Assembly: GCA_964020085.1 (NCBI GenBank)
Contig: CAXHUQ010000552.1
Coordinates: 62,001 to 126,000 of the forward strand
Source: Micromussa lordhowensis
Taxonomy: Eukaryota; Cnidaria; Anthozoa; Scleractinia; Lobophylliidae
Reading direction: 5' to 3'
DNA length: 64,000 bases
Part shown: positions 1-11,044 of the stretch, in pieces
Layout: each line of letters begins with the position of its first letter
Position numbering within the stretch: position 1 is the first letter of the stretch
The notes under the pieces: generated by a model
What the model was told of the DNA's origin: nothing
The model's input: the letters and a program-made list of their open reading frames with translations, nothing else
Database searches by the model: none
Program-made: the position numbers and the translations under genes

Positions 1-299
1 TTTGCCAAGGGGACCCCAGCGCGCGTTTTCTGAAATTCTGCAAAGTTGGGACCAGGGCAAACTACTGCAAAAAGAAGGCCAGAAAAAACGCCCCGGCGCC
101 AATGCCATCATGTCCTAACTAAGATTTCCTTCAAGTGCCAACCTAGCAGAACATTTTGCTGCAAACCGCGCCTCTTAAAGTGCCCGTGAAGCCGAGCTAT
201 GTCAAATTTGCCAAGGGGACCCCCAGCGCGCGTTTTCTGAAATTCTGCAAAGTTGGGACCAGGGCAAACTACTGCAAAAAGAAGGCCAAAAAAACACCC

Positions 300-307
300 T
301 GGCGCCA
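300..307. repeat. TGGCGCCA palindrome
   Basis: This perfect 8-bp palindrome at consensus 170-177 is present in most monomers. It is broken in recognisable variant classes: CTGTCGCC, CTGGCACC, CTAGCGCC and CCGGCTTC. The variants make good tracers for related monomers across the array. Confidence 0.8.
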
Positions 308-350
308 ATGCCATCATGTCCTAACTAAGATTTCCTTAAAGTGCTAACCT

Positions 351-366
351 AGCAAAACATTTTGCT
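351..366. repeat. 7-bp inverted repeat with 2-bp spacer (monomer dyad)
   Basis: AGCAAAA-CA-TTTTGCT is a perfect inverted repeat in monomers with A at consensus position 17. Monomers with G or C there (AGCAGAA, AGCACAA) carry one arm mismatch. It could be a binding site for a dimeric protein or a small cruciform or hairpin, but no known motif was recognised. It overlaps the next dyad, TTTGCTGCAAA, at 361-371. Confidence 0.85.
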
Positions 367-371
367 GCAAA
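361..371. repeat. Odd-centred palindrome TTTGCTGCAAA
   Basis: The arms TTTGC and GCAAA flank a single T. The palindrome overlaps the right arm of the upstream dyad and is kept in most monomers. Some copies break it, for example those reading GCTGGAAACC or GCTGCCAACT. The hexamer TGCAAA occurs three times per monomer (consensus 28, 114 and 141). Confidence 0.75.
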
Positions 372-431
372 CCGCGCCTCTTAAAGTGCCCGTGAAGCCG
401 AGCTATGTCAAATTTGCCAAGGGGACCCCCA

Positions 432-439
432 GCGCGCGT
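432..439. other. Alternating purine-pyrimidine GCGCGCGT run with three CpGs
   Basis: This is the CpG-densest point of the monomer (consensus 94-101) and is nearly invariant across the array. Exceptions include CAGCACGCG (33,346 and 40,591) and GCGCGAG (for example 38,108). At 8 bp the run is too short to claim Z-DNA. Confidence 0.7.
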
Positions 440-534
440 TTCCTGAAATTCTGCAAAGTTGGGACCAGGGCAAGCTACTGCAAAAAGAAGGCCAGAAAAA
501 ACACCCTGTCGCCAATGCCATCATGTCCTAACTA

Positions 535-536
535 AG
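535..536. other. Hypervariable dinucleotide of the monomer (example)
   Basis: Between the fairly constant flanks TAACTA and ATTTCCTT, these two bases (consensus 197-198) take at least eleven of the sixteen possible states across the array. Examples are AG here, CT at 1,156-1,157, and GA, GG, GC, CA, AC, CG, AA, TA and CC elsewhere. Most other monomer positions are fixed or carry one rare alternative. Confidence 0.88.
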
Positions 537-541
537 ATTTC

Positions 542-597
542 CTTAAAGTGCCAACCCAGCAGAACATTTTGCTGCAAACTGCGCCTCTTAAAGTGCC
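542..597 (+). repeat. Internal 11-bp direct repeat CTTAAAGTGCC, 45 bp apart
   Basis: CTTAAAGTGCC is at 542-552 and again at 587-597. The second copy is nearly fixed in all monomers. The first appears as CTTAAAGTGCC only where consensus position 207 is A; other monomers read CTTGAAGTGCC, CTTCAAGTGCC or CTTGATGTGCC. This may be a remnant of a shorter ancestral subrepeat, or one copy may template changes in the other. Confidence 0.75.
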
Positions 598-1059
598 CCT
601 GAAGCCCAGCTATGTCAAATTTGCCAAGGGGACCCCCAGCGCGCGTTTTCTGAAATTCTGCAAAGTTGGGACCAGGGCAAACTACTGCAAAAAGAAGGCC
701 AGAAAAAACACCCTGGCGCCAATGCCATCATGTCCTAACTAAGATTTCCTTGAAGTGCCTACCTAGCAGAACATTTTGCTGCAAACCGCGTCTCTTAAAG
801 TGCCCGTGAAGCCGAGCTATGTCAAATTTGCCAAGGGGACCCCCAGCGCGCGTTTTCTGAAATTCTGCAAAGTTGGGACCAGGGCAAACTACTGCAAAAA
901 CAAGGCCAGAAAAAACACCCTGGCGCCAATGCCATCATGTCTTTACTAGGATTTCCTTGAAGTGCCAACCTAGCACAACATTTTGCTGCAAACCGCGCCT
1001 CTTAAAGTGCCCGTGAAGCCGAGCTATGTCAAATTTGCCAAGAGGACCCCCATCGCGCG

Positions 1060-4000
1060 TTTTCTGAAATTCTGCAAAGTTGGGACCAGGGCAAACTACT
1101 GCAAAAAGAAGGCGAGAAAAAACACCCTGGCGCCAAGGCCATCATGTCCTAACTACTATTTGCTTGAAGTGCCAACCTAGCAAAACATTTTGCTGCAAAC
1201 CGCGCCTCTTAAAGTGCCCGTGAAGCCGAGCTATGTCAAATTTGCCAAGGGGACCCCCAGCGCGCGTTTTCTGAAATTCTGCAAAGTTGGGACCAGGGCA
1301 AACTACTGCAAAAAGAAGGCCAGAGAAAACACCCTGTCGCCAATGCCATCATGTCCTAACTAGAATTTCGTTGAAGTGCCAACCTAGCAGAACATTTTGT
1401 TGCAAACCGCGCCTCTTAAAGTGCCCGTGAAGCCGAGCTATGTCAAATTTGCCAAGGGTACCCCCAGCGCGCGTTGTCTGAAATTCTGCAAAGTTGGGAC
1501 CAGGGCAAACTACTGCAAAAAGACGGCCAGAAAGAACACCCTGGCGCCAATGCCATCATGTGCTAACAAAGATTTCCTTAAAGTGCCAACCTAGCAAAAC
1601 ATTTTGCTGCAAACCGCGCCTCTTAAAGTGCCCGTGAAGCCGAGCTATGTCAAATTTGCCAAGGGGACCCCCAGCGCGCGTTTTCTGAAATTCTGCAAAG
1701 TTTGACCAGGGCAAACTACTGCAAAAAGAAGGCCAGAAAAAACACCCTGGCGCCAATGCCATTATGTCCTAACTAGCATTTCCTTAAAGTGCCAACCTAG
1801 CAGAACATTTTGTTGCAAACCGCGCCTCTTAAAGTGCCCGTGAAGCCGAGCTATGTCAAATTTGCCAAGGGGACCCCCAGCGCGCGTTGTCTGAAATTCT
1901 GCAAAGTTGGGACCAGGGCAAACTACTGCAAAAAGACGGCCAGAAAGAACACCCTGGCGCCAATGCCATCATGTCCTAACTACAATTTCCTTAAAGTGCT
2001 AACCTAGCAGAACATTTTGCTGCAAACCGCGCCTCTTAAAGTGCCCGTGAAGCCGAGCTATGTCAAATTTGCCAAGGGGACCCCCAGCGCGCGTTTCCTG
2101 AAATTCTGAAAAGTTGGGACCAGGGCAAACTACTGCAAAAAGAAGGCCAGAAAAAACACCCTGGCGCCAATGCCATCATGTCCTAACTAGGATTTCCTTG
2201 AAGTGCCAACCTAGCAAAACATTTTGCTGCACACCGCGCCTCTTAAAGTGCCCGTGAAGCCGAGCTATGTCAAATTTGCCAAGGGGACCCCCAGCGCGCG
2301 TTTTCTGAAATTCTGCAAAGTTGGGACCAGGGCAAACTACTGCAAAAAGAAGGCCAGAAAAAACACCCTGGCGCCAATGCCATCATGTCCTTACTAAGAT
2401 TTCCTTGATGCGCCAATCCAGCAGAACATTTTGCTGCAAACCGCGCCTCTTAAAGTGCCCGTGAAGCCGAGCTATGTCAAATTTGCCAAGGGGACCCCCA
2501 GCGCGCGTTTTCTGAAATTCTGCAAAGTTGGGACCAGGGCAAACTACTGCAAAAAGAAGGCCAGAAACAACACCCTGGCGCCAATGCCATCATGTCTTTA
2601 CTAGGATTTCCTTAAAGTGCCAACCTAGCAGAACATTTTGCTGCAAACCGCGCCTCTTAAAGTGCCCGTGAAGCCGAGCTATGTCAAATTTGCCAAGGGG
2701 ACCCCCAGCGCGCGTTTTCTGAAATTCTGCAAAGTTGGGACCAGGGCAAACTACTGCAAAAAGAAGGCCAGAAGAAACACCCTAGCGCCAATGCCATCAT
2801 GTCCTAACTACTATTTCCTTGAAGTGCCAACCTAGCAGAACATTTTGCTGCAAACCGCGCCTCTTAAAGTGCCCGTGAAGCCGAGCTATGTCAAATTTGC
2901 CAAGGGGACCCCCAGCGCGCGTTTTCTGAAATTCTGCAAAGTTGGGACCAGGGCAAACTACTGCAAAAAGAAGGCCAGAGAAAACACCCTGGCGCCAATG
3001 CCATCATGTCCTAACTAGAATTTCTTTGAAGTTCCGACCTAGCAGAACATTTTGTTGCAAACCGCGCCTCTTAAAGTGCCCGTGAAGCCGAGCTATATCA
3101 AATTTGCCAAGGGGACCCCCAGCGCGCGTTGTCTGAAATTCTGCAAAGTTGGGACCAGGGCAAACTACTGCAAAAAGAAGGCCAGAAAAAACACCCTGGC
3201 GCCAAGGCCATCATGTCCTAACTACTATTTCCTTGAAGTGCTAACCTAGCAAAACATTTTGCTGCAAACCGCGCCTCTTAAAGTGCCCGTGAAGCCGAGC
3301 TATGTCAAATTTGCCAAGGGGACCCCCAGCGCGCGTTTTCTGAAATTCTGCAAAGTTGGGACCAGGGCAAACTACTGCAAAAAGACGGCCAGAAAGAACA
3401 CCCTGGCGCCAATGCCATCATGTCCTAACAAACATTTCCTTAAAGTGCCAACCTAGCAGAACATTTTGCTGCAAACCGCGCCTCTTAAAGTGCCCGTGAA
3501 GCCGAGCTATGTCAAATTTGCCAAGGGGACCCCCAGCGCGCGTTTTCTGAAATTCTGCAAAGTTTGACCAGGGCAAACTACTGCAAAAAGAAGGCCAGAA
3601 AAAACACCCTAGCGCCAATGCCATCATGTCCTAACAAAGATTTCCTTAAAGTGCCAACCTAGCAGAACATTTTGTTGCAAACCGCGCCTCTTAAAGTGCC
3701 CGTGAAGCCGAGCTATGTCAAATTTGCCAAGGGGACCCCCAGCGCGCGTTGTCTGAAATTCTGCAAAGTTGGGACCAGGGCAAACTACTGCAAAAAGAAG
3801 GCCAGAAAAAACACCCTGGCGCCAATGCCATCATGTGCTAACAACGATTTCCTTAAAGTGCCAATCTAGCGAAACATTTTGCTGCACACCGCGCCTCTTA
3901 AAGTGCCCGTGAAGCTTAGCTATGTCAAATTTGCCAAGGGGACCCCAGCGCGCGTTTTCTGAAATTCTGCAAAGTTGGGACCAGGGCAAACTACTGCAAA

Positions 4001-4782
4001 AAGAAGGCCAGAAAAAACACCCTGGCGCCAATGCCATCATGTCCTTACTAGGATTTCCTTGATGTGCCAACCTAGCAGAACATTTTGCTGCAAACTGCGC
4101 CTCTTAAAGTGCCCGTGAAGCCGAGCTATGTCAAATTTGCCAAGGGGACCCCCAGCGCGCGTTTTCTGAAATTCTGCAAAGTTGGGACCAGGGCAAACTA
4201 CTGCAAAAAGAAGGCCAGAAACAACACCCTGGCGCCAAGGCCATCATGTTCTAACTACTATTTCCTTGAAGTGCCAACCTAGCAAAACATTTTGCTGCAA
4301 ACCGCGCCTCTTAAAGTGCCCGTGAAGCCGAGCTATGTCAAATTTGCCAAGGGGACCCCCAGCGCGCGTTTTCTGAAATTCTGCAAAGTTGGGACCAGGG
4401 CAAACTACTGCAAAAAGAAGGCCAGAAAAAACACCCTGGCGCCAGTGCCATCATGTCTTAACTAACATTTCCTTGATGTGCCAGCTTAGCAAAACATTTT
4501 GCTGCAAACCGCGCCTCTTAAAGTGCCCGTGAAGCCGAGCTATGTCAAATTTGCCAAGGGGACCCCCAGCGCGCGTTTTCTGAAATTCTGCAAAGTTGGT
4601 ACCAGGGCAAACTACTGCAAAAAGAAGGCCAAAAAAAACACCCTGGCGCCAATGCCATCATGTCCTAATTAGGATTTCCTTGAAGTGCCGACCTAGCAAA
4701 ACATTTTGCTGCAAACCGCGCCTCTTAAAGTGCCCGTGAAGCCGAGCTATGTCAAATTTGCCAAGGGGACCCCCGGCGCGCG
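1060..4782 (+). repeat. 18-monomer higher-order repeat, copy 1
   Basis: The block is followed directly by a second copy at an offset of exactly 3,723 bp (18 x 207 minus 3). The three missing bases are three 1-bp deletions shared by both copies: GTTTGACC near 1,698 and 3,563, and a short C-run near 3,945. The start lies between 1,052 (CCCCATCGCG, not shared) and 1,116 (AAGGCGAG, shared). Neither copy shows a difference from the other at the sites I compared. Confidence 0.9.
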
Positions 4783-7700
4783 TTTTCTGAAATTCTGCAA
4801 AGTTGGGACCAGGGCAAACTACTGCAAAAAGAAGGCGAGAAAAAACACCCTGGCGCCAAGGCCATCATGTCCTAACTACTATTTGCTTGAAGTGCCAACC
4901 TAGCAAAACATTTTGCTGCAAACCGCGCCTCTTAAAGTGCCCGTGAAGCCGAGCTATGTCAAATTTGCCAAGGGGACCCCCAGCGCGCGTTTTCTGAAAT
5001 TCTGCAAAGTTGGGACCAGGGCAAACTACTGCAAAAAGAAGGCCAGAGAAAACACCCTGTCGCCAATGCCATCATGTCCTAACTAGAATTTCGTTGAAGT
5101 GCCAACCTAGCAGAACATTTTGTTGCAAACCGCGCCTCTTAAAGTGCCCGTGAAGCCGAGCTATGTCAAATTTGCCAAGGGTACCCCCAGCGCGCGTTGT
5201 CTGAAATTCTGCAAAGTTGGGACCAGGGCAAACTACTGCAAAAAGACGGCCAGAAAGAACACCCTGGCGCCAATGCCATCATGTGCTAACAAAGATTTCC
5301 TTAAAGTGCCAACCTAGCAAAACATTTTGCTGCAAACCGCGCCTCTTAAAGTGCCCGTGAAGCCGAGCTATGTCAAATTTGCCAAGGGGACCCCCAGCGC
5401 GCGTTTTCTGAAATTCTGCAAAGTTTGACCAGGGCAAACTACTGCAAAAAGAAGGCCAGAAAAAACACCCTGGCGCCAATGCCATTATGTCCTAACTAGC
5501 ATTTCCTTAAAGTGCCAACCTAGCAGAACATTTTGTTGCAAACCGCGCCTCTTAAAGTGCCCGTGAAGCCGAGCTATGTCAAATTTGCCAAGGGGACCCC
5601 CAGCGCGCGTTGTCTGAAATTCTGCAAAGTTGGGACCAGGGCAAACTACTGCAAAAAGACGGCCAGAAAGAACACCCTGGCGCCAATGCCATCATGTCCT
5701 AACTACAATTTCCTTAAAGTGCTAACCTAGCAGAACATTTTGCTGCAAACCGCGCCTCTTAAAGTGCCCGTGAAGCCGAGCTATGTCAAATTTGCCAAGG
5801 GGACCCCCAGCGCGCGTTTCCTGAAATTCTGAAAAGTTGGGACCAGGGCAAACTACTGCAAAAAGAAGGCCAGAAAAAACACCCTGGCGCCAATGCCATC
5901 ATGTCCTAACTAGGATTTCCTTGAAGTGCCAACCTAGCAAAACATTTTGCTGCACACCGCGCCTCTTAAAGTGCCCGTGAAGCCGAGCTATGTCAAATTT
6001 GCCAAGGGGACCCCCAGCGCGCGTTTTCTGAAATTCTGCAAAGTTGGGACCAGGGCAAACTACTGCAAAAAGAAGGCCAGAAAAAACACCCTGGCGCCAA
6101 TGCCATCATGTCCTTACTAAGATTTCCTTGATGCGCCAATCCAGCAGAACATTTTGCTGCAAACCGCGCCTCTTAAAGTGCCCGTGAAGCCGAGCTATGT
6201 CAAATTTGCCAAGGGGACCCCCAGCGCGCGTTTTCTGAAATTCTGCAAAGTTGGGACCAGGGCAAACTACTGCAAAAAGAAGGCCAGAAACAACACCCTG
6301 GCGCCAATGCCATCATGTCTTTACTAGGATTTCCTTAAAGTGCCAACCTAGCAGAACATTTTGCTGCAAACCGCGCCTCTTAAAGTGCCCGTGAAGCCGA
6401 GCTATGTCAAATTTGCCAAGGGGACCCCCAGCGCGCGTTTTCTGAAATTCTGCAAAGTTGGGACCAGGGCAAACTACTGCAAAAAGAAGGCCAGAAGAAA
6501 CACCCTAGCGCCAATGCCATCATGTCCTAACTACTATTTCCTTGAAGTGCCAACCTAGCAGAACATTTTGCTGCAAACCGCGCCTCTTAAAGTGCCCGTG
6601 AAGCCGAGCTATGTCAAATTTGCCAAGGGGACCCCCAGCGCGCGTTTTCTGAAATTCTGCAAAGTTGGGACCAGGGCAAACTACTGCAAAAAGAAGGCCA
6701 GAGAAAACACCCTGGCGCCAATGCCATCATGTCCTAACTAGAATTTCTTTGAAGTTCCGACCTAGCAGAACATTTTGTTGCAAACCGCGCCTCTTAAAGT
6801 GCCCGTGAAGCCGAGCTATATCAAATTTGCCAAGGGGACCCCCAGCGCGCGTTGTCTGAAATTCTGCAAAGTTGGGACCAGGGCAAACTACTGCAAAAAG
6901 AAGGCCAGAAAAAACACCCTGGCGCCAAGGCCATCATGTCCTAACTACTATTTCCTTGAAGTGCTAACCTAGCAAAACATTTTGCTGCAAACCGCGCCTC
7001 TTAAAGTGCCCGTGAAGCCGAGCTATGTCAAATTTGCCAAGGGGACCCCCAGCGCGCGTTTTCTGAAATTCTGCAAAGTTGGGACCAGGGCAAACTACTG
7101 CAAAAAGACGGCCAGAAAGAACACCCTGGCGCCAATGCCATCATGTCCTAACAAACATTTCCTTAAAGTGCCAACCTAGCAGAACATTTTGCTGCAAACC
7201 GCGCCTCTTAAAGTGCCCGTGAAGCCGAGCTATGTCAAATTTGCCAAGGGGACCCCCAGCGCGCGTTTTCTGAAATTCTGCAAAGTTTGACCAGGGCAAA
7301 CTACTGCAAAAAGAAGGCCAGAAAAAACACCCTAGCGCCAATGCCATCATGTCCTAACAAAGATTTCCTTAAAGTGCCAACCTAGCAGAACATTTTGTTG
7401 CAAACCGCGCCTCTTAAAGTGCCCGTGAAGCCGAGCTATGTCAAATTTGCCAAGGGGACCCCCAGCGCGCGTTGTCTGAAATTCTGCAAAGTTGGGACCA
7501 GGGCAAACTACTGCAAAAAGAAGGCCAGAAAAAACACCCTGGCGCCAATGCCATCATGTGCTAACAACGATTTCCTTAAAGTGCCAATCTAGCGAAACAT
7601 TTTGCTGCACACCGCGCCTCTTAAAGTGCCCGTGAAGCTTAGCTATGTCAAATTTGCCAAGGGGACCCCAGCGCGCGTTTTCTGAAATTCTGCAAAGTTG

Positions 7701-8505
7701 GGACCAGGGCAAACTACTGCAAAAAGAAGGCCAGAAAAAACACCCTGGCGCCAATGCCATCATGTCCTTACTAGGATTTCCTTGATGTGCCAACCTAGCA
7801 GAACATTTTGCTGCAAACTGCGCCTCTTAAAGTGCCCGTGAAGCCGAGCTATGTCAAATTTGCCAAGGGGACCCCCAGCGCGCGTTTTCTGAAATTCTGC
7901 AAAGTTGGGACCAGGGCAAACTACTGCAAAAAGAAGGCCAGAAACAACACCCTGGCGCCAAGGCCATCATGTTCTAACTACTATTTCCTTGAAGTGCCAA
8001 CCTAGCAAAACATTTTGCTGCAAACCGCGCCTCTTAAAGTGCCCGTGAAGCCGAGCTATGTCAAATTTGCCAAGGGGACCCCCAGCGCGCGTTTTCTGAA
8101 ATTCTGCAAAGTTGGGACCAGGGCAAACTACTGCAAAAAGAAGGCCAGAAAAAACACCCTGGCGCCAGTGCCATCATGTCTTAACTAACATTTCCTTGAT
8201 GTGCCAGCTTAGCAAAACATTTTGCTGCAAACCGCGCCTCTTAAAGTGCCCGTGAAGCCGAGCTATGTCAAATTTGCCAAGGGGACCCCCAGCGCGCGTT
8301 TTCTGAAATTCTGCAAAGTTGGTACCAGGGCAAACTACTGCAAAAAGAAGGCCAAAAAAAACACCCTGGCGCCAATGCCATCATGTCCTAATTAGGATTT
8401 CCTTGAAGTGCCGACCTAGCAAAACATTTTGCTGCAAACCGCGCCTCTTAAAGTGCCCGTGAAGCCGAGCTATGTCAAATTTGCCAAGGGGACCCCCGGC
8501 GCGCG
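4783..8505 (+). repeat. 18-monomer higher-order repeat, copy 2
   Basis: This copy repeats the order of variant monomers of copy 1, including the CT-state monomers, the TTCTTTGAAGTTCCGACC monomer and the GATGTGCCAGCTTAGC monomer. The junction with copy 1 lies within about 4,775-4,838. After about 8,505 the sequence departs from the pattern (an extra A near 8,565 and GGCGGCAATG instead of GGCGCCAAGG). Very high identity suggests recent unequal exchange, or possibly an assembly duplication. Confidence 0.9.
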
Positions 8506-10430
8506 TTTTCTGAAATTCTGCAAAGTTGGGACCAGGGCAAACTACTGCAAAAAGAAGGCCAGAAAAAAACACCCTGGCGGCAATGCCATCATGTCCTAAC
8601 TACGATTTCCTTAAAGTGCCAACCTAGCAAAACATTTTGCTGCAAACCGCGCCTCTTAAAGTGCCCGTGAAGCCGAGCTATGTCAAATTTGCCAAGGGGA
8701 CCCCCAGCGCGCGTTTTCTGAAATTCTGCAAAGTTGGGACCAGGGCAAACTACTGCAAAAAGAAGGCCAGAAAAAACACCCTGGCGCCAATGCCATCATG
8801 TCCTAACTAGGATTTCCTTAAAGTGCCGACCTAGCAGAACATTTTGCTGCAAACCGCGCCTCTTAAAGTGCCCGTGAAGCCGAGCTATGTCAAATTTGCC
8901 AAGGGGACCCCCAGCGCGCGTTTTCTGAAATTCTGCAAAGTTGGGACCAGGGCAAACTACTGCAAAAAGAAGGCCACAGAAACCACCCCGGCTTCAATGC
9001 CATCATGTCCTAACTAAGATTTCCTTAAAGTGCCAACCTAGCAGAACATTTTGCTGCAAACCGCGCCTCTTAAAGTGCCCGTGAAGCCGAGCTATGTCAA
9101 ATTTGCCAAGGGGACCCCTAGCGCGCGTTTTCTGAAATTCTGCAAAAATGGGACCAGGGCAAACTACTGCAAAAAGAAGGCCAGAAAAAACACCCTGGCG
9201 CCAATGCCATCATGTCTTTACTAAGATTTCCTTAAAGTGCCAACCTAGTAGAACATTTTGCTGCAAACCGCGCCTCTTAAAGTGCCCGTGAAGCCGAGCT
9301 ATGTCAAATTTTCCAAGGGGACCCCCAGCGCGCGTTTTCTGAAATTCTGCAAAGTTGGGACCAGGGCAAACTACTGCAAAAAGAAGGCCAGAAAAAACAC
9401 CCTGGCGCCAATGCCATCATGTCTTAACTAAAATTTCCTTAAAGTGCCAACTTAGCAAAACATTTTGCTGCAAACCGCGCCTCTTAAAGTGCCCGTGAAG
9501 CCGAGCTATGTCAAATTTGCCAAGGGGACCCACAGCGCGCGTTTTCTGAAATTCTGCAAAGTTGGGACCAGGGCAAACTACTGCAAAAAGAAGGCCAGAA
9601 AAAACACTCTGGCGCCAAAGCCATCATGTCCTAACTAAGATGTCCTTAAAGTGCTAACCTAGCAGAACATTTTGCTGCAAACCGCGCCTCTTAAAGTGCC
9701 CGTGAAGCCGAGCTATGTCAAATTTGCCAAGGGGACCCCAGCGCGCGTTTTCTGAAATTTTGCAAAGTTGGGACCAGGGCAAACTACTGCAAAAAGAAGG
9801 CCAGAAAAAACACCCTGGCGCCAATGCCATCATGTCCTAACTAACATTTCCTTAAAGTGCCATCCTAGCAGAACACTTTACTGCAAACCGCGCCTCTTAA
9901 AGTGCCCGTGAAGCCGAGCTATGTCAAATTTGCCAAGGGGACCCCCAGCGCGCGTTTTCTGAAATTCTGCAAAGTTGGGACCAGGGCAAACTACTGCAAA
10001 AAGAAGGCCAGAAAAAACACCCTGGCGCCAATGCCATCATGTCTTTACTAAGATTTCCTTGAAGTGCCAACCTAGCAGAACATTTTGCTGCAAACCGCGC
10101 CTCTTAAAGTGCCCGTGAAGCCGAGCTATGTCAAATTTGCGAAGGGGACCCCCAGCGCGCGTTTTCTGAAATTCTGCAAAGTTGGGACCAGGGCAAACTA
10201 CTGCAAAAAAAAGGCCAGAAAAAACACCCTGGCGCCAATGCCATCATGTCCTAACTAGGATTTCCTTCAAGTGCCAACCTAGCAGAAGATTTTGCTGCAA
10301 ACCGCGCCTCTTAAACTGCCCGTGAAGCCGAGCTATGTCAAATTTGCCAAGGGGACCCCCAGCGCGCGTTTTCTGAAATTCTGCAAAGTTGGGACCAGGG
10401 CAAACTACTGCAAAAAGAAGGCCAAAAAAA
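7940..10430 (+). repeat. 15-monomer-period duplication, copy 1
   Basis: Matched to 11,045-13,535 at an offset of 3,104 bp (15 x 207 minus 1). Shared tracers are the 7-A run with GGCGGCAATG near 8,565, the composite CACAGAAACCACC monomer at 8,971, CCCCTAGCGCG near 9,116, and GCAAAAATGGG near 9,143. It overlaps the end of the second 18-monomer copy, so the two periods are nested. Confidence 0.82.
8971..9000 (+). repeat. Composite variant tract (CACAGAAACCACC), tracer 1 of 4
   Basis: Here the usual CCAGAAAAAACACCCTGG and GCGCCAATG become a cluster of changes: an inserted-looking CACAG, ACCACCCCGG, and CTTCAATG. Several closely spaced differences in one monomer, repeated exactly at 12,075, 15,385 and 19,320, mark one ancestral event copied by later duplications. 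Confidence 0.85.
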
Positions 10431-11040
10431 CACCCTGGCGCCAATGCCATCATGTCCTAACTAGGATTTCCTTAAAGTGCTAACCTAGCAAAACATTTTG
10501 CTGCAAACCGCGCCTCTTAAAGTGCCCCTGAAGCCAAGCTATGTCAAATTTGCCAAGGGGACCCCCAGCGCGCGTTTTCTGAAATTCTGCAAAGTTGGGA
10601 CCAGGGCAAACTACTGCAAAAAGAAGGCCAGAAAAAACACCCTGGCGCCAATGCCATCATGTCCTAACTAAGATTTCCTTGAAGTGCCTACCTAGCAGAA
10701 CATTTTGCTGCAAACCGCGTCTCTTAAAGTGCCCGTGAAGCCGAGCTATGTCAAATTTGCCAAGGGGACCCCCAGCGCGCGTTTTCTGAAATTCTGCAAA
10801 GTTGGGACCAGGGCAAACTACTGCAAAAAGAAGGCCAGAAAAAACACCCTGGCGCCAATGCCATCATGTCTTTACTAGAATTTCCTTGAAGTGCCAACCT
10901 AGCAGAACATTTTGCTGCAAACCGCGCCTCTTAAAGTGCCCGTGAAGCCGAGCTATGTCAAATTTGCCAAGAGGACCCCCATCGCGCGTTTTCTGAAATT
11001 CTGCAAAGTTGGGACCAGGGCAAACTACTGCAAAAAGAAG
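10136..11040 (+). repeat. Copy of the 207-1,110 segment between the two 15-mer copies
   Basis: It carries the variants of the array's first kilobase and sits between the matched parts of the 15-monomer duplication. At about 11,045 it switches to the type seen near 4,230 and 7,953 (GCCAAGGCC with CT-state dinucleotide). The switch falls inside a monomer, as expected for unequal exchange between out-of-register copies. Confidence 0.72.
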
Positions 11041-11044
11041 GCGA

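Larger units (their letters stand above)
339..545 (+). repeat. Representative full-length 207-bp monomer
   Basis: This copy is used to place the landmarks. Numbering starts at the AA of AAGTGC following TTCCTT. The dyad AGCAAAACATTTTGCT lies at 351-366, CCGCGCC at 372-378, CAAATTTG at 409-416 and GCGCGCGT at 432-439. Two A-tracts lie near 482-486 and 496-501. The hypervariable dinucleotide is 535-536 (AG here), and the tri-allelic sites are 355 (A) and 545 (A). This copy carries a G-to-T change in the usual TGGCGCCA palindrome. The preceding copy (133-338) is 206 bp because its second A-tract is one base short, which is typical of the small length changes in the array. Confidence 0.93.
207..1110 (+). 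repeat. Segment re-used about 9.93 kb downstream (10,136-11,040)
   Basis: Rare variants are shared at an offset of 9,929: CCGCGTCTC (782 and 10,711), GTGCCTACC just upstream of it, GTGCCCCTG near 594 and 10,526, and the AGAGGACCCCCATCGCG block near 1,045 and 10,974. The offset is 48 monomers minus 7 bp. It shows that pieces of the array have been moved or copied over tens of monomers. Confidence 0.75.

Noticed and set aside
390..405. CENP-B box-like CCCGTGAAGCCGAG
   Set aside because: The reverse-complement box needs CCCG, then T two bases on, then CGAA at fixed spacing. Here the T is A, the CGA is one base too close, and the last base is G. It is not a match.
432..439. Z-DNA-forming tract
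   Set aside because: The alternating purine-pyrimidine run is only 8 bp, too short to support the claim from sequence.
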